64,000 bases of DNA from Delphinapterus leucas. Its lineage: Eukaryota > Chordata > Mammalia > Artiodactyla > Monodontidae. Every line of letters starts with the position of its first letter. Position 1 is the first letter of the stretch. A model generated the notes under the pieces. It was given only the letters and a program-made list of their open reading frames with translations, was not told the DNA's origin and did not search any database. A program made the translations under genes and the position numbers. Below, piece after piece: positions 1 through 11,387 of this stretch. The stretch lies in the NCBI RefSeq assembly GCF_002288925.2, contig NW_022098076.1:63605640-63669639 (forward strand). The letters are read 5' to 3'.

Positions 1-959
1 ATAAACCGCGAAGAAGATGGTGCTGAGGTTTGAATGGGTTGAGCCCAACTGCAGATCCAAGCATGCTGATCTGAGAGGAATTAAGGTGAGAAAGGCCAAG
101 TGATCCAGTTCTAAGCCTCATCTTTTCTTTTATCATGAATACAATAAAGTCTTGAGGTCATGCTTAAAAATATAATAATGTATATATTATTTTGAAGGTG
201 AGAAAGAGAAAAGGTACCCTGTGAGGTTAATTTAGCTGCAGTGTTTAGGCTGAATTGGAGAAGACTAGTCCAGGAAAGAGCGGTGAGTGTTAGGGCTGGA
301 GCCGAATCCACGAAGTACAGCCTGAAGGAAGACCTGGGGCTCAGGGTCTTTGGGGTGCTAAGGGTCCCAGAGGGGCAGACCAGCTGTCACGGGGCACCTG
401 GCTCAGCAGTTAGTGCCAGGATTATTTGAGGCTTATCAGAGGATCGCTTTGGGTTGCCAGCAGGAAGCACCTGGTTTTGCAAAGCTAAGACAAAAGTAGG
501 AACTGGTGTTTGCATTCAGTCTTGGTCATTTGACTCCTGATTGGCCAAAGAGATGTGAGAATGACCAAGGGGATGGTAGGACACTAGGTCTTGATGGTTG
601 TACCATGATATTAGTATGTCTCCCGGGCAATGAGGTCAAGGCATATGAAGGCTCACTGACACCCCTTTAAGTTTTAGAAAAACCCTCATAGGCTCAGAGG
701 GAGTTGCTTAGGCTATAGACGTGGAGTTGACTACGATCTTTGAATCTGGCCTGGCTAACACCATGATCCTTATTCTGACAGGGGAAAACCCCAAGTGTCG
801 GATGTAGGAATGTGTATTGGGTTTTTATTGGCCATACCATTGTCTCCCCCAAGGAAAATCTTTCATTGTCAGGTAGCAGGTAATGTTCTCAAGCCCTCCC
901 TTGCTAAAATATCAAGTTCTTCAAAGTTTCTTCTTAAGAGAAGCAATGCCCTTGGGCAT
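1..959. other. Intergenic, nothing recognised
   Basis: No conserved reading frame or RNA gene is seen, and no repeat that I recognise. Confidence 0.5.
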
Positions 960-1145
960 TGCTGAGGCAGTGGAAAGAGCACTGACGTGGCAGGGGAGAG
1001 TCTGGGTTCTACTCCCAGCCTCAGTACTCTGAAACTATGTCCATGAGCAAGTCATTCCACCCACCTGGAACCCAACTTCCTCACTATAAGATGAGGGAGG
1101 TGATGTTCCTTTCATCTCTCACATCCTAAAATCCTATGATCCAGT
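960..1145 (+). repeat. MIR SINE
   Basis: The stretch follows the MIR core order: a GTGGAAAGAGCACTG-like start, TCTGGGTTCTACTCCCAGCCTC, GAGCAAGTCATT, a CTTCCTCACTATAAGATG-like segment and a decayed end. Divergence is high, as expected of this old tRNA-derived SINE. Confidence 0.75.
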
Positions 1146-1197
1146 AACTGGAGGTAGTGAGGCAGCTCAGCTTGGTGCTAGAAAACAAATACAGGCA

Positions 1198-1628
1198 TCC
1201 CTCCTATGGTGGACTGAATGTGTCCCCCTAAAATTAATATGTTGAAGCCCTAGACTCCAATGTGACTGTATTTGGAGATAGGGCCTTTAGGGAGTTAATT
1301 AAGGTTAAATGAAATCAAAGTGTTGGGCCCTAATCTGATAGGACTGTTGTCCTTATAAGAAGAGAAAGAGATGCTAAATCTCTCTCCCCACGCCGCTCTC
1401 TCTCTTTCTCTCTCTCTTTTCCTCTCTCTCTGTGGACCCAGAGGAAAGGCCACGTGAGGACACAGTGAGAATGTGGCCATCTGCAACCTAAGGAGAGAGC
1501 TCTCACCAGATAACAACCCTGCTGGCACCTTGATCTTCTAGTTTCTAGAACTGTGAGAAAATAAATTTCTGTTGCTGAAGCCACACAGTCCATGGTATTC
1601 TGCTATGGCAGCCCAAGCAGACTAATAT
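1198..1628 (+). mobile_element. Solo LTR, MaLR/ERVL-like
   Basis: The unit starts near GGACTGAATGTGTCCCCC, includes the CACGTGAGGACACAG and CCTGCTGGCACCTTGATC blocks, then GAGAAAATAAATTTCTGTTG with a poly(A) signal and GCAGACTAATAT at the end. This is the layout of an old mammalian MaLR-type LTR. It contains an internal TC-rich run (about 1380-1432). No internal retroviral region is attached. The subfamily is not determined. Confidence 0.6.
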
Positions 1629-1776
1629 ATCTCATCCCTCAAGAGCTAGGCTATGATTTATTGGTCTGTGGCCTCTGCGAGAATTTGCATTTAACTTTTT
1701 CCATTGTCAAGGGAATAGAAAAATGAACTAGATTCTGGAAAAGAAGGAACTCCTCAACTGCGGTACTTATAGGCCA

Positions 1777-2533
1777 TGTCTACTAAGGCCCTAGTGACCA
1801 AGTCTTTCCCAGAGTGGAGTTGTGGATGTGCCTCAGATGTTTTCTCTGACTGCAGCCGATTCTCTGACACCAGCTGGGTGTCCAACAATTCAACTCATCT
1901 ACCTGGAGTTAGCATCAGATCCCACAAGTTAAAGGACTGCCCCCTTTCAGATGTCAGTCACAAGTTCCGAGCTACCTGTACTTCTGATCAACTAGCTATA
2001 AATTGGGGGTCCCCATGACCCCTTCCTCAGGTTTGGCAATTTGCTAGAATGGCTCACAGAACCCAGGAAAACTTATGTTTACTGGTTTATTATAAAGGAT
2101 GAAACTCAGGAACAACCAAATGGCAGAGATGCATAAGGCAAGGTATGAGTGTGGCAAGGAGCTCCCACGCCCTCTGCGGGCGCTCCAGCTTCCCAGCATG
2201 TCAGTGTATTAACAACCCAGAAGCTCTCCCAACATCATTGTTCAAGAGTTTTTACAACCTAATTTCCAGTCCCTCCCTCCCAGACTCCAAGACTGTTGAG
2301 TGGGTGGAAATTTCCATCACTCTGATCACCTGGTTTTTCTTGTGATCAGCTCCACCCTAAGGCTATCTAAGGGCCCTACCCAAAGTCACTGTATTAGCAT
2401 AAACTCAGGTGTGATTGAAAGGGGCTCATTATGAATAGTGAAAGACATTCCTCTCACTCAGGAAATCCCAAGGTTTTAGGCGCTCTGTACCAGGAACCAG
2501 GGACAAAGACCAAGCATATTTATTATTCTACCA
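1777..2533. mobile_element. Ancient LTR-like element
   Basis: Blocks such as GAATGGCTCACAGAACCCAG, TTACTGGTTTATTATAAAGG and GGAACCAGGGACAAAGACCA occur in a known old mammalian ERV-type LTR. The orientation and exact ends are not fixed. No coding frame is present. Confidence 0.5.
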
Positions 2534-2983
2534 CAATATCCAACATGGATCATGTTCAGCCTTAGGTGGTCCTCTTGTACCCTTGTGGAGGAGCCTGTAG
2601 GGTTACTTTCTGAGCAAAAATTGAGCATGAAATCTTGAAAAGATTTTGTTGTTGACTCAAGAAGTTTTCTGCAACTTCTGCCAAAATATCTTGGTTGTGG
2701 GGCACTGGGCTGAGTGGGAAGCTGTGGGGCAATTGGACTTTAGGCCACTGATTTCCAGAAGGGAAGGTCCATACTGTCATCCCAAAGACCTAGATCACAG
2801 GACAAAGAACATGGAGCATGTGGAAGTGTAGTAAGTTGAATTTCTATGTCTTGTCTTCCTGAGGAGTTCCCTGTGTGGGGTGTGGCAGCAGATGGACGGT
2901 GAGTGGTCTCTCAGAACTGACCTGTTCTAAGGACCCACAGAGGAGAAGCAGGAGAAGGCAAACTGCAAAAGACAGCGACACCA

Positions 2984-3220
2984 GGGCTTCCCTGGTGGCG
3001 CAGTGGTTGAGAGTCCGCCTGCCGATGCAGCGGACACGGGTTCGTGCCCCGGTCCGGGAAGATCCCACGTGCCGCGGAGCGGCTGGGCCCGTGAGCCATG
3101 GCCGCTGAGCCTGAGCGTCTGGAGCCTGTTGCTCCACAACGGGGAGAGGCCACAACAGTGAGAGGCCCGCCTACCGCAAAAAAAACAACAAACAAAAACA
3201 AACAAACAAACAAAAAAAAA
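2984..3220 (+). mobile_element. CHR-2 SINE
   Basis: tRNA-derived SINE starting GGGCTTCCCTGGTGGCGCAG, with B-box-like GGTTCGTGCCCC, then TGAGCCATGGCCGCTGAGCC and an A-rich tail of CAAA units (about 3178-3220). A likely target duplication is GCGACACCA (2975-2983) and GGGACACCA (3223-3231). This family marks cetaceans and hippos. Confidence 0.93.
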
Positions 3221-3239
3221 GAGGGACACCAAATACAGG

Positions 3240-3264
3240 GATCCCTGGGGGAGTCCCAGGGATC
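3240..3264. repeat. Short perfect inverted repeat
   Basis: GATCCCTGGG and CCCAGGGATC flank the five-base loop GGAGT. It lies just after the CHR-2 SINE, outside it. Confidence 0.8.
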
Positions 3265-4628
3265 TGAAGACCCAGAGTGACAGCAAACATGTGGCCATGG
3301 ATTTGATCTGGACCCCAGGCTTTCTGTGGGGCAGCAGTAGGTCTTGCCTAGGCTTTCTTGGTACAACAGGATACGTATTGACATTACCCAGTGGGATGGA
3401 GAATGCAGGGCCAAAGGCCAGCTGTATGCTCCTGTGAGCACACTGTATCTGGTCCTGCTATAAGCCTTATCCATGTGTGCCAGGATGGCCCCAGGCCCAG
3501 CAGGCCATCCTCCAGGGGCCTGCATTGAAATCTTATTATTCTCATTCCTGTTATTGGAAGTAGACTAATTTGGAAAGAGACCACACTGATATCTGACTCC
3601 ATATTGTACTCTCAAAACTGTGCGTTAAGTAAAATTATTTCCTTCTCTTTTATCTGGCATTCACACAACAAAATCAGAGTTCATAATGTTACCCCAAAAG
3701 CCCTGGCTGAGGAATCCTGAAGATGAAGGATTTTTCTGAATTCTTGTAGAAACGAATATTTTAAAGAGTACGTACATCTAAAGTTTGTAATCTATGGGCC
3801 AGGTAGAGATTTTTCTATATCCAGAATTTTTGATTTTCCAGAATGTCTGGGATATTGTTTAGTGCATACAAGATTGCATGAATATATTTTATCTATGTAG
3901 GAGAATAAACTCTTTTCACACATGTTGGAAGCATTTTTTTTTAAACAAGATTTCCTTGCTAACAGAAAATATTTATTATAGGATGTATTAAAGGAATGCG
4001 ACACTTGGAATTAATTGGAGTACTGTGTGAGCACGTAACATGACATTTTCATAAATGGATAGATGTCGACGCCTGCATCTAATTCATTTCTGAGTCTTTC
4101 ACAAACCCCACTAGGTACTCTATACATGCTACAGCCTTGCTGAAGTTTAGTTGAATTAATTTTTTTTTTAAGTAAATAGTCTGAACCACTTATTTGCATA
4201 CCTCTGGAGTTACCTTAAAGGAAATGGGAGCCTTATTCAAAACAGACTAAGAGAAAGACCCAAGGGAGCACAGATTTTCAATATGTGGTTTCAGATGTTC
4301 ACAGTTCATGGGTGCCTGTTGCTTGCTCTCTCTTGACACTTCCACATTCAGTACAGTACAGTTCATTGCTTTGATCTATTTTCTTTTATGCTTCACTGAA
4401 CACATAGTTGCAGGCTGAGATGTTAAAAGCCATCCATAGGTGGCCAGCTCTCTGGTGGTGGGTCTGAAAAGAAGGAGACATCACTACTGGCCTAAGACTC
4501 CCCAGAGGTGGGAACAGCCCAGGTCCACCTTTCTGAATTTTTATTCTCCCCTTAGGTTCTCAGAATCTGTCAGAATTCTTAGTTGTAGGCAATGCAAACA
4601 GACGTCAGCTGCTTTAACCTCACTTATT
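3265..4628. other. Intergenic, nothing recognised
   Basis: No gene is seen; AT-rich with scattered short frames and no repeat I can name. Confidence 0.5.
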
Positions 4629-4867
4629 AAAATGACATTGGGCTGGGCTTCCCTGGTGGCGCAGTGGTTGAGAGTCCGCCTGCCGATGCAGGGGACACGG
4701 GTTCGTGCCCCGGTCCGGGAGGATCCCACATGCCGCGGAGCGGCTAGTCCCGTGAACCATGGCCGCTGAGCCTGCGCGTCCGGAGCCTGTGCTCCGCAAC
4801 GGGAGAGGCCACGACAGTGAGAGGCCCACGTACCAGCACCCCCCCCCCCCCAAAAAATGACATTGGG
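4629..4867 (+). mobile_element. CHR-2 SINE with full target duplication and C-rich tail
   Basis: The SINE body runs from about 4643 to 4853. Direct repeats AAAATGACATTGGG flank it at 4629-4642 and 4854-4867. The usual A-rich end is mostly a run of C (about 4840-4851) before a few A. The body is close to the CHR-2 consensus as I know it, so the insertion is fairly recent. Confidence 0.93.
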
Positions 4868-6264
4868 TTGCTTGTAGGGTTGCTGGCAGAATAGGAGAAC
4901 CAGGCTTGGAGCTACAGGAGCAGGGCACGATACCCACAGTCGTGCCCCACAGTGCTCTGGTGAGGACACCACTGCCACTGCCCTTGCCGGACACTGTACT
5001 CTGTCACTGACGCAGCAACACTTGTGCTCCAGGTAGAGGACGGCGACAGCATGAAACCACTGCTGCCATGGAAACATGATCTTGCTGCAAATGCCGCCAC
5101 CTCTAGAGAGGGTCTCAGAGTTGCTGCTTCTTTGTGTCACTAGTACCTGATTCACAGTCCAGAGTGGGTGCTTCTGATTGGTGGGTCCTGGATCCTGGGC
5201 CCATAACTACTTGCAGGGGATGCCTGGAAAGGTAGTATCCGACATTTCAGTTTTTATAGTGGCAAGTGGGCTCTGACTTTCTTGAAGACTCATAAGAAAG
5301 GCAACTCTTCAAATAAATGGTAGGCAGTCAAAAGGAATGACAAACTGTCCATGATATGAACTAAACTATGCCAGTATCACCTTCCCCAAGAAAGAGAATA
5401 AAAACCTTGCTGTACACAGATTATTAAAAACCACACTAAAACAAAACAAAAACTACCAGTAGTAAACATGATAGCAAGGAGATACTTTATTCCCTAACGT
5501 TGAAATGGCTACCATGAGAATGATTTCAAATGTAATTGTTTAAAGTTTACTCTACTAGGAGATTTTGACTTCTTCTAAATATTTTTTAAGGGAGTTTTTC
5601 TTCTTCTTTTTCCTCTTTAGAAATCTACATTATTGGTGAGCTATGGTATTGGATTGGTATGGGTTATTTTTCATTCATGGAGATTGATAAATTGTACATA
5701 GTGGTTATGTTTCTAGAAACTTCCAAACAGGAGAGCTTCAGTCCTTAAAACCTCTGTGGGGATAATCAGGTTTTTCTTAACTCATTTAGTCAATATATCC
5801 TTGGATTTTACAAGAAATCAGAATTAGAGCCAAAAAGTCCACTTCTACTTAGATGGGGAAAAAAGTGTCATATCTCACTAGGTTTGTACTGTGTCACTTT
5901 GGCACCACAAGTTTCCAGTTCATATAATTCCACGCGTGCACAGAGGTGCAGTCTCAGTGCAGGGCGTGTGGCATAGTGGTGAGAAAAGGAGAGAGCGACT
6001 TGGCGGGAAGGGCGAGAAGCCAGGGAATGGAACTTCCTGAATCGTGCTGGGCAAGATTACCCTCCAGAGAGCACCCCCCTTCCTAAACCCTGCTGTTGCT
6101 GGTCCAGTTATTTCAGACAGTCCAGCTTAGTCCAACATTGTTGCAACAGATGAATTGGGGCTGTTCTATTATGATTTTCACCTCCGCATTGCCAATAGCA
6201 AGTCTTGATCCAAGGGAGCGTAGGGACTAGGTATATATATATATATTAGTTCACTCTGTAACCA
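4868..6264. other. Intergenic, nothing recognised
   Basis: No coding frame is supported. A short TA run is at about 6233-6247. Otherwise there is no repeat I can name. Confidence 0.5.
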
Positions 6265-6480
6265 TTTACTAAGACCCTATTATGCACTAAGCATCGCACT
6301 AAGTGCTTTACATTTATTACCTCATTTAATAATCCCTCCAACAACCCTATCCTATGTAGTAGATCTAATTCCTTCCCCTATTTGAAAGATAAGACAACTG
6401 AGGTTCAGAGAGCTTAAGAGGCAGGAAAATTTGAATCCACATCACTTGACTCCAAAGTCTGTGATTCTAGCCACTGTCTC
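6265..6480 (-). repeat. MIR SINE
   Basis: The reverse-complement MIR order is visible: a TATGCACTAAGCATCGCACT-like block, TTTACATTTATTACCTCATT, ACAACCCTATCC, GATAAGACAACTGAGGTTCA and a final TGATTCTAGCCACTGTCT. Confidence 0.75.
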
Positions 6481-6934
6481 TCACGATTTTTGGTGCTCCA
6501 GATACTGAGGTGACTGGCAGACAGTGTCTACCCTCAGCGGTGTTTGGACATCAGAAAAGAGACATCACCATACCATGTGTTTCATCCTATAATACTGTTG
6601 TATCCAGGAGCCCAGCCAAAGTTTGGATGGGAGGCAGTTCATGAAGGTTTTTTGAAGGAGGTAAAAGTTGAGCTAAGTGATTAAAGGATGACCAAGATGT
6701 TTCCACAGGAAAAGCATGTGTAGAGGCATAGAGGTGTGAGAACCTGTTCCATGGCTGGTGTGTGTGTAAAGAGGAGAGAGAGAGAGAGAGGCGCAGGGGA
6801 GAGAGAATTTAAAACAGGGCTAGAAAGAAATGCAGAAGTAATGTGGGTGAAGAAAACGGTGCAGATTTGAGAGCCGCTTGGAGAGTAGATTCAACAAAAC
6901 CTGGTGACTGATTGGATCTGATGAATGAGGGATC
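6481..6934. other. Intergenic, nothing recognised except a GA run
   Basis: A GAGAGA run lies at about 6772-6791. No gene or nameable element. Confidence 0.5.
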
Positions 6935-7692
6935 CATTAATTTTTTAAAAATATTTCAGAGTAGTTTTAGGTGTATAGCAAAATTAAGAGGAAATGCAGA
7001 GATTTCCCATATACCCCTCCCCCACACATGCACAGCCTCCCCATTATCAACATCCCCCTCCAGAGTGGCACATTTATTACACCAGCAAACCTATGTTGAC
7101 ACATTATTATCCACAACCTATAGTTTACATTAGGGTTCACTCTTGGTGTGTATTCTATGGTTTTGGACAAATGTGTAATGACATGTACCCATTATTACAG
7201 TGTTATATAGAGTATTTCCATTGCCCTGCAAATCCTCTGTGCGCCATCTATTCATCCCTCCTCCTTCCTACTCCCTGGTAACCACTGATCTTTTTATTGT
7301 CTCCATAGTTTTGCCTTTTCCAGAATGCCATATAGTTGAAATTATACAGTATTTAACCTTTTCAGATTGGCTTCTTTCACTTAGTAATATGCACTCATGC
7401 TTCCTTCATGTCTTTTCATGGTTTGATAGCTCATTTCTTTTCAGTACTGAATAATAGCCATTGTCTGGATGTACCACAGTTTATTTATCCCCTCACATAC
7501 TGGAGGATATCTTGGTTGCTTCAAAGTTTTAGCAGTTATGAATAAAGCTGCTATAAATATTAATGTGTAGATTTTTGTGTGGACACAAAGTTTCCAACTA
7601 CTTTGGGTAAATAAGAAGGAGTATGATTGCTGGATCATATGGTCAGAGTATGTTTAGTTTTGTAAGAAATCACCAAACTGTCTTCTAAAGTG
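6935..7692 (-). mobile_element. Old L1 fragment
   Basis: The stretch carries blocks typical of the reverse complement of an L1 3' half, such as CCCTGGTAACCACTGATC, ATGCCATATAGTTGAAATTA, ACTGAATAATAGCCATTG and AGCAGTTATGAATAAAGCTG. Many stops remain in every frame, so it is dead. It matches L1M-like mammalian elements rather than the young L1 at 32.4 kb. Confidence 0.75.
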
Positions 7693-7696
7693 GCAT

Positions 7697-7895
7697 GCAC
7701 AGAGAAGAGGCTATGTCAGGACTCAGAGAGATAGTGTCATCTTTAAGTCAGGAAGAGAGGCCAAACCGGAACCAACCCTGCCAGCACCTTGATCTTGGAG
7801 ATCCAGCCTCCAGAACTATGAGAAAGCAAATGTCTGTTGTTTGAGCCACCCAGCCTGTGGTATTTTGTTATGGCAACTCAAGTAGACTAATACTC
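7697..7895 (+). mobile_element. Partial MaLR-like LTR
   Basis: CCTGCCAGCACCTTGATCTTGG, CCAGCCTCCAGAACTATGAG and AGTAGACTAATAC match the 3' half of the LTR at 1198-1628. The 5' half is missing or was replaced by the adjacent L1. Confidence 0.6.
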
Positions 7896-8324
7896 CAAGA
7901 GAGGAGAGAGTTTCAAGGATGGTTTAAAGAAAGACAAATATCAATAAAGATACGAGTAGACATGTGTTCTCTGAATTTGGTAATCCTGTGACCCTAGAAA
8001 GAGCAAGGAAGTACCACAGTCAGAAGACAGGCTGCAGTGAGTTTAAGGATAATATCAACAGGAGGAAGGACCACATGTTTTACATGCAAGCATGGCCTCT
8101 AGGTTGGAGTGTGGCAGCTCCTACATCTGTGTCCGTAATCTTGTAAAGTCTTTGTGCAGACTCCCCCAGGGACCAGCATTGTATGTGGCACGTAGCAGGT
8201 TCACACTCATGCCTGTTGAATGACCTTCCTTTTCTGTGCACTGGCTTAGGTGTAGAGTTAGGTGAAACTTGCTTGACCAGTGAGGCAGCCTTATATAGTA
8301 GTATGAGTGATGTGAATTTAGTGC

Positions 8325-8414
8325 TGTCTAAGCACCAGGCATTGTCCTAAACCATTTGCATATATTTTCTCATGTAATTTTCATAACAACTTTATGAGTT
8401 AGGCACTATTATTA
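8325..8414 (-). repeat. MIR SINE, left half of a split copy
   Basis: Reverse-complement MIR blocks (TAAGCACCAGGCATTGTCCT, CATGTAATTTTCATAACAAC, GAGTTAGGCACTATTATTA) stop exactly at the TA where the mariner begins. The other half continues at 9694. Confidence 0.7.
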
Positions 8415-9693
8415 TTGGGTTGACCAAAAAGTTCCTTTGGTTTTTAAGTAAAAATAAAAGGCATATTTTTCATTTTCACCAAGAGCTTTGTTGAACAACG
8501 TAGTCACTGTTTTGTTCCACTACCTTCTGCCATTTTTCAGGCAACTTCAAAAGTTCTTCCAAAAACTTTTTATGTTTTTGAGCAAAGAACTCTTCCAGGT
8601 GTCTTTTACAGTCTTCCAGGGAATTGAAAATTTTTCCATTAAGAGAATTTTGTAAAGACCAAAATAAATGGAAATCCAAATGTGTAATGTCTGGTGAATA
8701 CGGCGGATGGATCAGAACTTCCCAGCCAAGCTGTTACAGTTTTTGCCTGGTCATCAAAGAAGCATGCGGTCTTGCGTTATCCTGATGGAAGATTATGCAT
8801 TTTCTGTTGACGAATTCCGGATGCTTTTCATCGGGTGCTGCTTTCAGTTGGTCTAACTGGGAGCAGTACTTGTTGGAATTAATCATCTCGTTTTCTGGAA
8901 GGAGCTCATAATAGAGGACTCCCTTCCAATCCCACCATATACACAACCTCACCTTCTTTGGATGAAGACTGGCCTTTGGTGTGGCTGGTGGTGGTTCATT
9001 TCTCTTGCCCCACAATCTCTTCCATTCCACATTATTGTACAGTATCCAATTTTCATCACCCGTCACAATTTGTTTTAAAAACGGAATGTTTTCGTTACGT
9101 TTCAGTAGAGAATTGCATGCGGAAATACAGTCAAGAAGGTTTTTCCTTTTCACTTATGTGGAACCCAAACATCAAAGCGATGAACATAACCAAGGTGGTG
9201 CAAATGATTTTCAACACTTGACTTGGATATTTTGAGTATGTCAGCTATCTCCTGCATGGTATAATGTTGATTGTTCTCAGTTACTGTCTCGATTTGATCA
9301 CTATCAACTTCAAGTGGTCTATCTGACCGTGGAGCATCGTCCAGTGAGAAATCTCCAGCACAAAACTTTGCAAACCGCTTTTGACACATTCGATCAGTCA
9401 CAGCACCTTCTCCATATACTGCACACATTTTTTTGCATTTCGGTTGCATTTTTACCTTTTTTGAAATAATAAAGCATAATATGCTGAAAATGTTGCTCTT
9501 TTTCTTCCATTTCAATACTAGAATGGCTACACGAAAAATTCACCAATTCTGATAACTTTTTAAAAAATGCACTCTGATATGACAGCTGTCACAATACAAT
9601 CTAGCAAAATTGTTTCGAACGAAGTTAAAGACAACTGAGTGCTACTAGAGTCATCTTACGGAAAAAAACGAATGAACCGTTTGGCTAACTCAG
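8415..9693 (-). mobile_element. Mariner transposon, near full length
   Basis: Element of 1279 bases, the normal mariner length. It has imperfect terminal inverted repeats (TTGGGTTGACCAAAAAGTTC on the left; on the right, read on the - strand, CTGAGTTAGCCAAACGGTTC) and a TA on each side (8413-8414 and 9694-9695). The transposase lies on the - strand and is broken. It resembles mariners known from ruminants and cetaceans. It sits inside a MIR. Confidence 0.9.
8476..9515 (-). pseudogene. Mariner transposase pseudogene
   Basis: Read on the - strand, 9515-9150 gives the N-terminal DNA-binding part, with CAVYGEGAVTDR, DDAPRSDRP and an HTH-like EIADILKISKSSVENHL. At about 9150-9153 the frame shifts after VWVPHK. 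The catalytic part then runs in another frame (9153-8734) with IVTGDENW (first Asp) and FHQDNARPH (second Asp). An in-frame TAA follows RQKL at 8734, after which the same frame continues through the PPYSPD-like region to about 8476. One frameshift and one stop make it inactive. Family: mariner D,D34D transposases, which cut and paste at TA. Confidence 0.9.
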
Positions 9694-9780
9694 TATTATG
9701 CTCATTTTTCTTATGGAAAAACTGAACTATAGTTTCAAACAATCTGATCCCAGAGCTCAAGCCCTTAACCACCACCTTCT
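9694..9780 (-). repeat. MIR SINE, right half of the split copy
   Basis: It resumes with TATTATGCTCATTTTTCTTA, ATGGAAAAACTGAA and ends GCTCAAGCCCTTAACCACCA, the expected continuation of the left half at 8325-8414. Confidence 0.65.
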
Positions 9781-11387
9781 GTAACTCATATCCTTTTACC
9801 ATCTGCCATCCCTGGGTACAGACCCCTGGGTCTGCCCTGTGGAGACTTGAGGAACTGACTGGGCTTTAGTATCCTAACATGCACTGTGTGGACTTTGGAG
9901 AAGATGATTCTCTAAGGTGCTTTCTGCCTCTAATGATCTATGATCTGATGGTCTGTACCAAATTACACTCCGGTGACCTGGCATTAACCTCTGCAGAAAA
10001 GTCAACCAGAAGTTGTCGGTCAAGACCAGTGGTCAGGACCATGGGAAGGTCCTATGTTGAGTGTCTTGCCTATGACACACCACCCCTTATTTATGCAGGC
10101 AGGGAACATGGGGAGTCCCCCAACAGTTAATGGGGGAGTGGGGGGATGTACACGGGATGACCGAGAGGCGTGATGTGGGTTCCATTCCAGGCAGGGTGGC
10201 GGTGGGCTTGGGAGAAGCCCCTGCCTCTGCTCCATGTTGCTGCTTCCACTCATTGTCTAGGACGTGAGGGGAGTTCTGGCTGAGGGTTAGCGATCAAGTA
10301 TTTCATGGAAGGGAACAATCAGCCCATCACCACCACATTGCTGAAGGGTTTAACAATGCCAAGTTTGCCTTGGGGTATGCAGGGGTCTGGGCAAATTTTT
10401 CTTCCAGGGTCCCTGTCTGTATAAATGACTTAATTAAAAACATATCACAAAAATATATGGATCCATGTGAGGCCCATATGATTTGTCAATGAAGATATAG
10501 AACAGTGGGTAGAGAAGAGGTACTTATGGATTTACTTATTGTCCAGTTAGTGCACAAGAAGATCCTTGGTTAGGTCTGGCAACCACCTCTTTGTCGTCAA
10601 ATGCACTGTTCCTGGATAATTTCACATCTTCCACGAGGAAAAGGTACAACGCTGTTCTCACAATGCCATGGTTCTTCAGAACCTGTTTGTACTGAAACAG
10701 TCTGGATCTTCCAGCCTCTGCCATCCCTTCATTTCATTTACTTAATGGTGATTACAGCATTAGTCATGACACCGCATCGGCCATCAGGCTGCCTGTGAAT
10801 ACTGGCTTCCAGTGCCTGTCTCTGAGATCGTTATTGGACCTCTCTGAGGATGATCACAGATGCAAGTCACACTCAGAGTGCACAGGAAAACGTGAACGAT
10901 CATTTGGTCTTTGGCCATGTTCAGAATTTTGTAGCATAAGGTGGAACAGCATATCTTCCAATCACATATTCTTTTGAAATTTTTAGATCATTATCATTGC
11001 ATTCCTACAACGTGATCTTCTTCCATGATGGCTGCACCTCCCTCTTTCATATACCACCCAAGCTGGGAGGAGAGGTGAAGTGGTCGTGGGCAGGTGGAGA
11101 AGAGTGTGGGCTTATTCATATAAGGAATGGGTGTCCCATGCCAGGCACAGCTTAACACTGACCCAGGAGAGCATGAGGTCACCAACCAATTGTAGGCAGG
11201 GGGCACATCACTTGGAAGAGCCTGTGGTGAGAGGGGGGACTGGGGGGGAGGAGTGCACAGCATAAAGCACACCTGCCCCCATCCTGCTTCCCTCAGTGCT
11301 GTAGCCAGAGGAAGCACTTTGGTCAGGACGTGGACAGATTAGAGCCCATGTACCGGCCTGTACACGCGTGGCTCAAACCAGTGGCCT
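9781..11387. other. Intergenic, no gene supported
   Basis: Short frames exist on both strands, for example a 62-codon one at 10536-10724 on the - strand, but none shows a family motif or continuation. Seen as unassigned sequence. Confidence 0.45.

Noticed and set aside
2844..3525. Long - strand frames (up to 204 codons)
   Set aside because: They run through a CHR-2 SINE; similar frames recur at every CHR-2 copy (4.6, 21.1, 31.5 and 50.0 kb).
10480..11000. Possible antisense processed pseudogene (with a 62-codon - strand frame at 10536-10724)
   Set aside because: I tried several frames and recognised no protein; there is no poly(A) tail or duplication that I can see. Left as unassigned.
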